Shown here piece by piece: positions 52,101-60,274 of a stretch of DNA of 64,000 bases. Position 1 is the stretch's first letter. Each line of letters begins with the position of its first letter. The DNA lies in contig JAJGQC010000650.1 of assembly GCA_021014325.1 (NCBI GenBank), forward strand, positions 32,753 through 96,752, given 5' to 3'. The DNA comes from Plazaster borealis. Lineage: Eukaryota; Echinodermata; Asteroidea; Forcipulatida; Labidiasteridae. A program made the translations under genes and the position numbers. The notes beneath the pieces are model-generated. The model had not been told where the DNA came from. It did no database searches and worked only from the letters and a program-made list of their open reading frames with translations.

Positions 52101-52820
52101 AAGAAGAAATGAATTGGATAATTCCAGAGATTGAGTACCGAAAAGTGAACTGTGGAAGTTTGGGCATCCACAGTGATAGCATATCCATGAAAAACTAACC
52201 GATTTATTGGCCATGGAATTGTAATGAGTTTCGGATAGGCCGACACAACTGATATGACACCAAAAGTCACACTGGTCACAAAGTAATGCTTGTGCATTTT
52301 CCTCTACCTCATTTTGACAAATACCGCATGGAAAATTGGCGGTTGATGGGCCAGGATTTAATTCTATCTGGCCACTAAGAAGGATAATTAGGGCCAGGTG
52401 AATGAGATTTTTGGATTTGAAGTTCCAGACTTTGGTTGACCACGAGCTTTGTTGGAGCAGGCGAGTAATTACGATAATGCTCCATTTGTTAAGAAGCTTT
52501 GTATTTAGAGTGTTCACGTTGACAAACGACGAATTTGCACGAAGCTGATTCCTGTATTGGTCACCGGTGTGTGTACTACAGTCAGTATGCATTCTTCTGT
52601 TTGCGTGATATGTGCTGTTGCATTTGTATCTAGGCTGATCATGGTAGCTTGTGCGTATATTATCATCACAGTTTAATTGGACATTGGTATAGCTCGTCCC
52701 TCTTACATGCAGACTGTACTTCTGACCGACTTGAACAAGTTGGCATGAGCTTAATAAGAAAGCCAAGGTCAGTGCAAAACACAGTAGCACAGGATGCTGT
52801 TTCTCCATTTTGCATGCCAT
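49179..52820 (-). CDS. Inner element polyprotein: signal peptide, 2A-like, PHD finger, endonuclease, reverse transcriptase
   Basis: This is an intact frame of 1213 codons from the ATG at 52820; a second in-frame ATG at 52808 also has good context. A stop lies two codons upstream of the first ATG. Residue numbers here count from the GTG at 52823. Residues 6-27 form a signal peptide (charged start, then LLCFALTLAFLL). Residues 35-140 contain cysteines at 52, 68 and 82 and sequons at N69 and N97. A hydrophobic helix (141-150) leads into GQIELNPGP (151-159). A C4HC3 PHD finger follows (C166, C169, C182, C185, H190, C193, C215, C218). The AP-type endonuclease spans about 282-505, with E315, GDFN (422-425), LDL (473-475) and SDH (494-496). 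Reverse transcriptase spans about 720-1030, with NYRPISLT (788-795), D860/D866, GVPQGSVLGP (916-925) and catalytic FADD (946-949). All visible catalytic residues are present. The protein would nick DNA and copy its own RNA; the PHD finger suggests chromatin contact. Confidence 0.92.
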   Translation of the reverse strand: MACKMEKQHPVLLCFALTLAFLLSSCQLVQVGQKYSLHVRGTSYTNVQLNCDDNIRTSYHDQPRYKCNSTYHANRRMHTDCSTHTGDQYRNQLRANSSFVNVNTLNTKLLNKWSIIVITRLLQQSSWSTKVWNFKSKNLIHLALIILLSGQIELNPGPSTANFPCGICQNEVEENAQALLCDQCDFWCHISCVGLSETHYNSMANKSVSFSWICYHCGCPNFHSSLFGTQSLELSNSFLLLSDDKEDITNHSQPVTSTPCKENERNFKLSPPKNKKNSLKGMVINCNGLKSAKKQAAFRAAIGQHDPDIIFGCESKIDQDIATYSIFPDSYTVFRKDRNVHGGGVFLATKDTIISTDIPNTNTDCELIWANLQFASSKPLYIASFYGPQTYKSKAIEELAKSLSNITSKHRGKLPSIIVAGDFNFPDINWETWTPTSPRTSGIHQQFLDVLLDNSLCQLVDSITRPVSNSILDLITTTNPQLISDVQNNPGISDHNIITFSINMRAKLQNKPPRKVYNFNKADTGNLKQRVNNFTQEFMNSNPERNSVDKNWTNIRKCLYDIMESCVPSKMTKGRRHLPWISTDLKRKMRKRDSLYKKARSTHTGDGWSKYRKYRNYVTKLVHNAHSYYVNTIIGGSLTEQPKRFWSYVKLMRTENLGIPTLRTATKLCTTDRDKAEALNSHFQSVFTKEELHQTIPDKGISQYPAISNLCIGHIGVEKQLASLNPTKACGPDELPPRLLKTVAHELAPSLTFLFQQSYNLGIVPSQWKQALVTGIYKKGPKSHPCNYRPISLTCICCKVMEHIVLSHIAKHLNVNNILLDSQHGFRERLSTVTQLITSTHDWASTLQHRGQTDVILLDFSKAFDKVPHLRLSAKLDHYGIRDSTLGWIRSFLDNRTQAVSVNGTHSSWGLVSSGVPQGSVLGPALFLLYINDIQDQVQSKMRLFADDSILYREIEQPEDHAILQKDLEALADWSTTNLMHFNIKKCAMLSITRKRKPSQHQYIIFGEALERVNQHDYLGVTISHDLRWDAHCQKIKQKANRTLGLLRRTLSSCNQDVKSKAYQTLVRPQLEYAAQTWNPYTLEGVNRLEQVQRAAARFVFGDYRRTTSVTPLTTTLGWDLLHTRRLLFQTTMFYKIHHGLVKIQFPSIIQPAHFIGRHDHPLKYNIPDASIDPYKFSFYPRTVKIWNQLPTAAVFATSSIAFQEAALPAIKG
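52347..52373 (-). other. 2A-like motif (GQIELNPGP) in the inner polyprotein
   Basis: The motif sits directly after a hydrophobic helix and just before the PHD finger. I, E, N, P, G and P match the consensus, but Gln (codon CAG) replaces the conserved Asp before Ile. From established work on 2A peptides, loss of that Asp is expected to reduce skipping. If it still works, it would separate a secreted N-terminal peptide from a PHD-endonuclease-RT protein. Confidence 0.65.
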
Positions 52821-53120
52821 CACTCACAGTTAGTAATCCGTATAGAATTTGGTTGTTAAAATGGGTAGATCCTACCTTGGTCGAGTTCGTCACTTAAAAA
52901 AACCCACACAGGGTGTATGTGTGAGGTAGCCAAAAAACACAGTTAAGGCATCATTTGGAAACAAAATATCCACACCTATACGTGGACAAGTATTAGGAAA
53001 ACACAGATAATGTGAAGCAGAATCTGGATGGTGATGAAGAAGGCCAGATTTGGGGGATTTAATGTTACCCCAAGTGAGAGAAAAGAAAAGACGACCTGAT
53101 GGCTGTGACGTCATCCGCAC
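52821..53120 (-). promoter_or_regulatory. 5' leader of the inner element
   Basis: About 300 bp upstream of the start codon contain no long frame on the element strand. The leader holds a pyrimidine-rich stretch (TCTTTTCTTTTCTCTC on the element strand, near 53075-53092) close to its 5' end, next to a perfect TGACGTCA. It is the expected place for the element's internal promoter. The 5' limit is uncertain by several tens of bases. Confidence 0.5.
53106..53113. promoter_or_regulatory. Perfect CRE palindrome TGACGTCA at the inner element's 5' end
   Basis: TGACGTCA is the full binding site for CREB/ATF-type bZIP factors. It lies about 285 bp upstream of the start codon, near the presumed 5' end of the element. 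The same octamer occurs at 48685-48692 (inside the outer 2A codons) and 54981-54988 (inside outer RT coding), so chance occurrence must be considered. Confidence 0.4.
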
Positions 53121-56026
53121 AACAGCCAAACAACCAACAAACAAAATGGATCTTGCCTCACGAATCTGAAATCCTTGACTCCCCACATCGATTCAAACCT
53201 TCATCTCTGCTCCTTAAACGCACAGTCTATTCGCAACAAAATAATAGACTTTGCTGATTTTGTTCATGAATATAGCCTGGACATAGTTGCTATTTCCGAA
53301 ACTTGGCTGAAACCAGGGGACGACTGGATTATAGCCGAAATAACCCCACCTGGATACTCGTTTCATCATATTCCCAGACTGCACAAAACTGGGGGAGGCG
53401 TAGGACTTCTCTACAAGTCTTGTTTATCAGTTTCCATAAAGCCTGATGTTGGAAACTTCTCATCATTTGAGTCTATCCATGCAGAGATAACTTGTAACTC
53501 AAAGTCAGTCCGGCTTGTGAATATATATCGGTCTGGAAAGGATAAATCTGGCCACACCATCGGTATAAATACATTCCTGGAAGACTTCGAAAACTTACTT
53601 GAGTTATACTTGCTCCACCCATCTGATATTATTCTCACTGGAGACTTCAATATTCATGTGGACAACCCCTCGGACAGCATTTCAAAACGGTTCAAGTCTC
53701 TACTGTCATCCTACGGGTTCACTCAACATGTTAATGAACCAACTCATCGCAGTGGTCACTGTTTGGACTTGCTCATCACCCAAGAGGATACTTCACTCAT
53801 CTCTGATTTGGGCATTCATCCTGGACTCTCTGATCATTTTGCTGTCATGGCGACTCTTCAGCTCCAAAAGCCACCTTCGCCAACTATGCCTGTGTCCTCC
53901 CGCCACTTCAAAAACATTAACATCGACGAATTCCGCAATGATGTGGTTTCAACACTTTCCACAATCGACTTACAGAACACTGACCTACCCTACTGTGTTG
54001 AAAAATATCAATCCACTCTCAGTGATCTGCTTGACAAGCATGCCCCTTTGCGAACGCGGACTGTCAAAATACCAACAAATAGTCCATGGTTCAACGAGGA
54101 AATTCGTTCTGCTCGACAAAAAAGACTGCAACTTGAGAGGAAATGGCGCTCTACAAATCTAACTGTTCACAGACAAGAGTACTGCGTCCATCGACGCATT
54201 GTAACTGACTGTATTGTTAGAGCTAAGAACGTGTATTATTCCTCTAAGGTTATTGGTTGTTCTGGTAATCAGAAACAGTTGTTTAGTATTGTTAATCGTT
54301 TACTTAATAAGAGCAAAGTTCCTGTTTTTCCTGTGTCTGTTACTGACAGTGCCCTAGCTACCCAATTTTCCAAATTTTTTGTCAACAAAATTATCACCAT
54401 TCGTAATGATTTTTCTCAAGCTTGTAGCAAAGTTAATATCTCTTCTCAAATTGAGCTTAATCATGCCTATCTTACAGAATTTCATCCTGCCAGTGAGACA
54501 GAAATCAAGAAATTGCTTGCCAAATCTCCATCCAAAGCTTGACCCAGTTCCCACCTTTCTTATTAAGGATTGCTGTGATGTTCTAGTTCCTTTAATTACT
54601 CATATTGTCAACAAATCTCTCAATACCAGTGTTTTCCCCACTTGCCTTAAAACCTCTTACATTCGCCCTCTCTTAAAGAAAAGTGGATTGGATAAGGAAG
54701 TGTTCAGCAATTACAGACCCATTTCTAATTTGAGTTTTCTAGGTAAAACTATTGAACGAATAGTGTCATCTAGATTACAGGTATTTATGCGGGGCAACAA
54801 TCTCACTGATTCATTTCAATCTGCCTACAGACCAAATCACAGCACCGAAACTGCCTTAATACGAGTTCACAATGACATTCTTTCTGGTCTTGATCAACAA
54901 CAAATTACGGCTCTTATTTTCCTCGATTTGAGCGCAGCTTTTGACACCGTTGACCACTCTATCCTTTGCTCTCGTCTGCATGACGTCATCGGTCTGCGGG
55001 ATCGTGCTCTGCAATGGTGTCAATCCTACCTGGAATGTAGGCCGCAGTACGTCCGTGTCGGGGATGCTGCCTCAGAACCTGTCCAACTTGATTTCTCTGT
55101 TCCTCAGGGTTCTGTTCTCGGCCCGCAGTTGTTCTCTATATACACATTCCCTCTTCAAGAAATCATTCAGCGTCACAACCTTCAATATCACACTTACGCT
55201 GATGACACACAAATATATGTGTCTTTTAATCCATCACAACATTGAGGTTTGTGTTTGTGAAATTCGTCAGTGGATGAACGTCATTTTCCTGAAAATTAAT
55301 GACAGTAAGACCGAGTTCATGTTGATTGGTTCTCCACAGCAACTTTCGAAGATCTCTATTCCCTTTATTACTGTTGGGGATTCTCACATCAAACCAGTCA
55401 GCCAAGTACGCAATCTGGGTGTCATTTTTGATTCATCGATGACGTTCAAGAGCCACATTTCTAACACAGTTCGTTCTGCTTCATTTCACATCCGAAACAT
55501 AGGAAGGATCCGAAAATATCTTGATCGCGCTTCCACAGAACAGATTGTCCACTCCTTTGTTACATCTCGTCTTGATATGGGAAATTCTCTTTTGTTTGGG
55601 CTTCCAGATGTTCAGCTATCCCGCCTTCAACGCATACAAAACACTGCTGCTCGTGTGGTCACCTTAACAACAAAATACTCTCATATCAAACCTGTTCTTT
55701 TAGATCTTCACTGGCTCCCAGTATCCTCTAGAATCATATATAAACTCTTGCTCATTGTTTTCAAATCTCTAAATGGGCAAGCACCTGCTTACATCCAAGA
55801 CATGCTCAACATCTACAAACCATCTCGCAACCTTCGTTCTGCTAACAGATATCTTCTTCAAGAAATCAAGTCTAATCGCACCTGGGGGGACAGATCTTTT
55901 TCTATTGCGGCACCACGTCTCTGGAATCAACTTCCTCTTCACATCAAAACATCCACTTTCATTCACTCTTTCAAAACATCTCTCAAAACACACCTCATGT
56001 CTATAAATCTGTTCTTTTGTATTTAA
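53109..56026 (+). pseudogene. Outer element endonuclease and reverse transcriptase, broken by two frame changes
   Basis: The frame is open from 53109 with no usable ATG, because this is the continuation of the ORF begun at 48494. The endonuclease motifs are LNAQS (from 53214), SETWL (E at 53298), GDFNIH (from 53640), LDLL (from 53763) and SDH (from 53829), all intact. The first break, at about 54540, is a stop after SPSKA; the next frame resumes with LDPVPTFL. An 8-base deletion is the simplest explanation. The second frame carries NYRPISNLSFLGK, LDLSAAFDTVDH (54922-54957), PQGSVLGP and catalytic YADD (55195-55206). The second break, near 55230-55245, loses several residues before the third frame (IRQWMNVIFLKINDSKTEF) runs through the RT C-terminal region to TAA at 56024. 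The protein cannot be made in one piece. The 3' third also has substitutions (LDMGNSLLFGLP) consistent with decay. Confidence 0.88.
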
Positions 56027-56069
56027 TCTGTTTTTTTTTGTTATTTTTGTTTGTAATTTCTCTGTATTA

Positions 56070-56102
56070 GCGCCCTGAGCACTTTTGTGGATTTGTGCGC
56101 TC
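56070..56102 (+). other. L2-type 3' stem-loop of the outer element
   Basis: GAGCAC (56077-56082) pairs with GTGCGCTC (56095-56102) with a two-base bulge around a 12-base loop. It is preceded by GCGCCCT and followed by TATAACACCTCG and the TTA repeats. This arrangement matches the 3' end of L2-clade elements, where it serves as the recognition structure for the reverse transcriptase. Confidence 0.7.
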
Positions 56103-56114
56103 TATAACACCTCG

Positions 56115-56135
56115 TTATTATTATTATTATTATTA
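56115..56135 (+). repeat. (TTA)7 tail of the outer element
   Basis: Seven TTA units end the element. The last unit is also the first three bases of the target duplication, so the tail merges with the satellite. This is consistent with pairing of tail and target during target-primed reverse transcription. Confidence 0.85.
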
Positions 56136-56139
56136 CTGA
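56133..56139 (+). repeat. Target-site duplication, right copy (TTACTGA)
   Basis: TTACTGA here is followed by GAGAAATACAACATAAG, exactly continuing the monomer interrupted at 48115. Together with the left copy it defines the insertion. Confidence 0.8.
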
Positions 56140-59100
56140 GAGAAATACAACATAAGAACGGCCAAATCACCCCCAGAATAATGTTGGATTTGTACAAGTT
56201 TTATACCACTGGAAAGCCCATCTCAAGGGCTCTCTCCTCGTTCTAGTTTCGTTTCTCTGACCATTTTGTAGGCGAGGAGAGCGGCCAGCAAGTAGGGTTG
56301 CTACCAAAACCAACTGCGGCTACGTATCAACACAACCAAGGCATCTCCTGCCGAAAAACGGTTTGAAACAAATTCTGCGCTATGTTGGACAATAACTCAT
56401 GAACTAAGCATGCTAGAGACACAAAATTTATATCCAAATCTGCCTCTCATATCCCCGAGTCCGAAAATCAAGGTTTTATGGCCACTTTGTGCAATCTTCA
56501 TACCGGAAATGACTAGCAAGTGGGGATACTCAGAATGTTCCTCAGAAGCATGTTCAATGGGATTTTTGTACACAGAACTGTTACTGAGAGAAATACAACA
56601 TAAGAATGGCCAAATCACCACCAGAATAATGTTAGATTTGTACAAGTTTTATACAACTGGAAAGCCCATCTCAAGGGCTCTCTCCTCGTCCTAGTTTCGT
56701 TTCTCTGACGATTTTGTAGACGAGGAGAGCGGCCAGCAAGTAGGGTTGCTACCACCACCAACTAGGGCTACGTATCAACACAAGCAAGGCATCTCCTGCC
56801 GAAAAACGGTTTGAAACAAATTCTGCGCTATGTTGGACAATAACTCATGAACTAAGCAAAACTGTTACTGAGAGAAATACAACATAAGAACGGCCAAATC
56901 ACCCCCAGAATAATGTTGGATTTGTACAAGTTTTATACCACTAGAAAGCCTATCTGAGGGGCTCTCTCCTCGTCCTAGTTTCGTTTCTCTGACGATTTTG
57001 TAGGCGAGGAGAGCGGCCAGCAAGTAGGGTTGCTACCACCACCAACTGCGGCTACGTATCAACACAACCAAGGCATCTCCTGCCGAAAAACGGTTTGAAA
57101 CAAATTCTGCGCTATGTTGGACAATAACTCATGAACTAAGCATGCTAGAGACACAAAATTTATATCCAAATCTGCCTCTCATATCCCCGAGTCCGAAAAT
57201 CAAGGTTTTATGGCCACTTTGTGCAATCTTCATACCGGAAATGAACAGCAAGTGGGGATACTCAGAATGTTCCTCAGAAGCATGTTCAATGGGATTTTTG
57301 TACACAGAACTGTTACTGAGAGAAATACAACATAAGAACGGCCAAATCACCCCCACAATAATGTTGGATTTGTACAAGTTTTATACCACTAGAAAGCCTA
57401 TCTCAGGGGCTTTCTCCTCGTCTTAGTTTCGTTTCTCTGACGATTTTGTAGGCGAGGAGAGCGGCCAGCAAGTAGGGTTGCTACCACCACCAACTGGGGC
57501 TACGTATCAACACAAGCAAGGCATCTCCTGCCGAAAAACGGTTTGAAACAAATTCTGCGCTATGTTGGACAATAACTCATGAACTAAGCATGCTAGAGAC
57601 ACAAAATTTATATCCAAATCTGCCTCTTATATCCCCGAGTCCAAAAATCAAGATTTTATGGCCACTTTGTGCAATCTTCATACCGGAAATGACCAGCAAG
57701 TGGGGATACTCAGAATGTTCCTCAAAAGCATGTTCAACGGGATTTTTGTACACAGAACTGTTACTGAGAGAAATACAACATAAGAACGGCCAAATCACCC
57801 CCACAATAATGTTGGATTTGTACAAGTTTTATACCACTAGAAAGCCCATCTCAAGGGCTCTCTCCTCGTCCTAGTTTCGTTTCTCTGACGATTTTGTAGG
57901 CGAGGAGAGCGGCCAGCAAGTAGGGTTGCTACCACCACCAACTGGGGCTACGTATCAACACAAGCAAGGCATCTCCTGCCGAAAAACGTTTTGAAACAAA
58001 TTCTGCGCTATGTTGGACAATAACTCATGAACTAAGCATGCTAGAGACACAAAATTTATATCCAAATCTGCCTCTCATAACCCCGAGTCCAAAAATTAAG
58101 GTTTTATGGCCACTTCGTGCAATCTTCATACCGGAAATGACCAGCAAGTGGGGATACTCAGAATGTTCCTCAGAAGCATGTTCAATGGGATTTTTGTACA
58201 CAGAACTGTTACTTAGAGAAATACAACATAAGTACGGCCAAATCACCCCCAGAATAATGTTGGATCTGTAATGGTTTTATACCAGTGGAAAGCCCATTTC
58301 AAGGGCTCTCTCCTCGTTCTAGTTTCGTTTCTCTGACGATTTTGTAGGCGAGAAGAGCGGCCAGCAAGTAGGGTTGCTACCACCACCAACTGGGGCTACG
58401 TATCAACACAAGCCAGGCATCTCCTGCCGAAAAACGGTTTGAAACAAATTCTGCGCTATGTTGGACAATAACTCATGAACTAAGCATGCTAGAGACACAA
58501 AAGTTATATCAAAATCTGCCTCTCATATCCCCGAGTCCGAAAATTAAGGTTTTATGGCCACTTTGTGCAATCTTTATACCGGAAATGACCAGCAAGTGGG
58601 GATACTCAGAATGTTCCTCAGAAGCATGTTCAATGGGATTTTTGTACACAGAACTGTTACTTAGAGAAATACAACATAAGTACGGCCAAATCACCCCCAG
58701 AATAATGTTGGATCTGTAATGGTTTTATACCAGTGGAAAGCCCATTTCAAGGGCTCTCTCCTCGTTCTAGTTTCGTTTCTCTGACGATTTTGTAGGCGAG
58801 AAGAGCGGCCAGCAAGTAGGGTTGCTACCACCACCAACTGGGGCTACGTATCAACACAAGCCAGGCATCTCCTGCCGAAAAACGGTTTGAAACAAATTCT
58901 GCGCTATGTTGGACAATAACTCATGAACTAAGCATGCTAGAGACACAAAAGTTATATCAAAATCTGCCTCTCATATCCCCGAGTCCGAAAATTAAGGTTT
59001 TATGGCCACTTTGTGCAATCTTTATACCGGAAATGACCAGCAAGTGGGGATTCTCAGAATGTTCCTCAGAAGCATGTTCAATGGGATTTTTGTACACAGA

Positions 59101-59390
59101 ACTGTCACTTAGAGAAATACAACATAAGTACGGCCAAATCACCCCCAGAATAATGTTCGATCTGTACAAGTTTTATACCACTGGAAAGCCCATCTCAAGG
59201 GCTCTCTCATCGTCCTAGTTTCGTTTCTCTGACAATTTTGTAGGCGAGGAGAGCGGCCAGCAAGTAGGGTTGCTACCACCACCAAATGGGGCTACGTATC
59301 AACACAAGCAAGGCATCTCCTGCCGAAAAACGGTTTGAAACAAATTCTGCGCTATGTTGGACAATAACTCATGAACTAAGCATGCTAGAG
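56140..59390 (+). repeat. Satellite resumed, core-like but more variable monomers
   Basis: Units start at 56410, 56858 (truncated), 57142, 57590, 58038, 58486, 58934 and 59382, with 448-bp spacing apart from the truncated one. They follow the core sequence but each has several private changes, in contrast to the near-identical units left of the insertion. Units from 58038 to 59300 share a set of changes (ACTTAGAGAAAT, AGTACGGCC, GGATCTGTA; two also GCGAGAAGAGCGG and CAAGCCAGGC), so 58038-58933 is a local duplication. The unit at 58038 shares CATAACCC with the units at 2728 and 7203. Confidence 0.92.
56858..57141 (+). repeat. Truncated satellite monomer (284 bp)
   Basis: The unit reads ACTAAGCA then jumps to AACTGTTACTGAG, losing 164 bp (unit positions about 2-165). 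The rest is normal. The right breakpoint lies within about ten bases of the place where the outer retrotransposon entered another monomer. Confidence 0.85.
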
Positions 59391-60274
59391 ACACAACATT
59401 TATGTCAAAATCTGCTTCTCATATCCCTGATTCCGAAAATTAAAGTTTTATATTCACTTTGTGAAATCTTCATACCGGAAATGACCAGCAAGTGGGGATA
59501 CTCAGATTGCTCCTCAAAAGCATGTTCAAAGGGATTTTTGTACACAGAACTGTCAAAGAGAGAAACACAACATAAGGAGCGCATATTTCACCCTCAGAAT
59601 AATAATGGATTTGTACAAGTTTTATACCATTAGAAAGCCCTTCTAAAGGGCTCTCTCCTCGTTTTGCTTTCGTTTCTGTGACTATTTTGTAGGCGAGGAA
59701 AACGGCCACGAAGTGGGGTTGCTACCATCACCAACTGGGGCTACGTATCAACACAAGCAAGACATCTCTGCAGAAAAACAGTTTTAAACAAACTCTGCGC
59801 TATGTTTGACAATAACTCATGGACTAAGCATGCCAGAGACACAAAATTTAAGTCACAATCTGCCTCTCATATCTCTGTGTCCGAAAATCAAAGTTTTATG
59901 GCCACTTTGTGCAATCTTCTTAACGGAAATGACCAGCAACTGGGGATACTCAGAATGCTCCTCAAAAGCATGTTCAATGGGAATTTTGTACACAGAACAC
60001 TCAAAGAGAGAAATACAACATAAGGAGCGCCAATTCACCCTCAGAATACTAATGGATTTGTACAAGTTTTATACCATTGGAAAGCCCATCTCAAGGGCTC
60101 TCTCCTAGTTGTGGTTTCGTTTCTGTGACTATTTTGTAAGCGAGGAAAACGGCCACGAAGTAGGGACGCTACCACCAACTGGGGCTACGTATCAACACAA
60201 GCAAGACATTTCCTGCCGAAAAACGGTTTGAAACAAACTCTGCGCTATGTTTGACAATAACTCATGGACTAAGC

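Larger units (their letters stand above)
48961..53120 (-). mobile_element. Inner CR1/Rex1-like non-LTR retrotransposon, structurally intact
   Basis: The element lies antisense within the outer element's ORF. Its 3' end is exact: a heptamer microsatellite abuts outer-element coding sequence at 48960. The 5' end is approximate. The outer endonuclease frame is closed by a stop at 53106-53108 and open after it, so the boundary probably lies between 53109 and about 53170. I could not find a target-site duplication. Length is about 4.2 kb with a leader, one ORF and a 3' untranslated region of about 190 bp plus tail. The unbroken ORF and its position inside a dead element make it the younger insertion. 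The clade call is from RT motifs (NYRPISLT, LLDFSKAFDKVPH, GVPQGSVLGP, FADD); CR1 and Rex1 are hard to separate by eye. Confidence 0.8.
48116..56132 (+). mobile_element. Outer L2-like non-LTR retrotransposon, inactive, with a nested insertion
   Basis: The left edge breaks a satellite monomer at its position 178 and the right edge resumes it at position 179 after TTACTGA. The two pieces (178 + 270 bp) total exactly 448 bp, so this is a clean insertion. The element has a leader, an ORF start with signal peptide and 2A-like motif (48494-48960), then after the inner insertion an endonuclease and reverse transcriptase (to 56026), a 3' stem-loop and a (TTA)n tail. Without the inner element it is about 3.8 kb, which fits a full-length L2/CR1-group element. 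The L2 assignment rests on the 3' end (a GCGC...GAGC...GTGCGCTCTATAA stem-loop followed by a TTA/ATT microsatellite) and on protein motifs such as SETWL, LDLSAAFDTVDH and PQGSVLGP. Two frame breaks and the inner insertion inactivate it. Confidence 0.85.

Noticed and set aside
53090..53190. Target-site duplication of the inner element
   Set aside because: No convincing match to the sequence before 48961 was found. CTCC-type matches are too short and low in complexity.
53599..54162. 187-codon frame on the + strand
   Set aside because: It is an alternate-frame shadow of the outer endonuclease, whose motifs lie in the other frame.
48116..56132. LTR retrotransposon or endogenous retrovirus
   Set aside because: There are no long terminal repeats, gag, protease or integrase; the proteins are AP endonuclease plus non-LTR reverse transcriptase.
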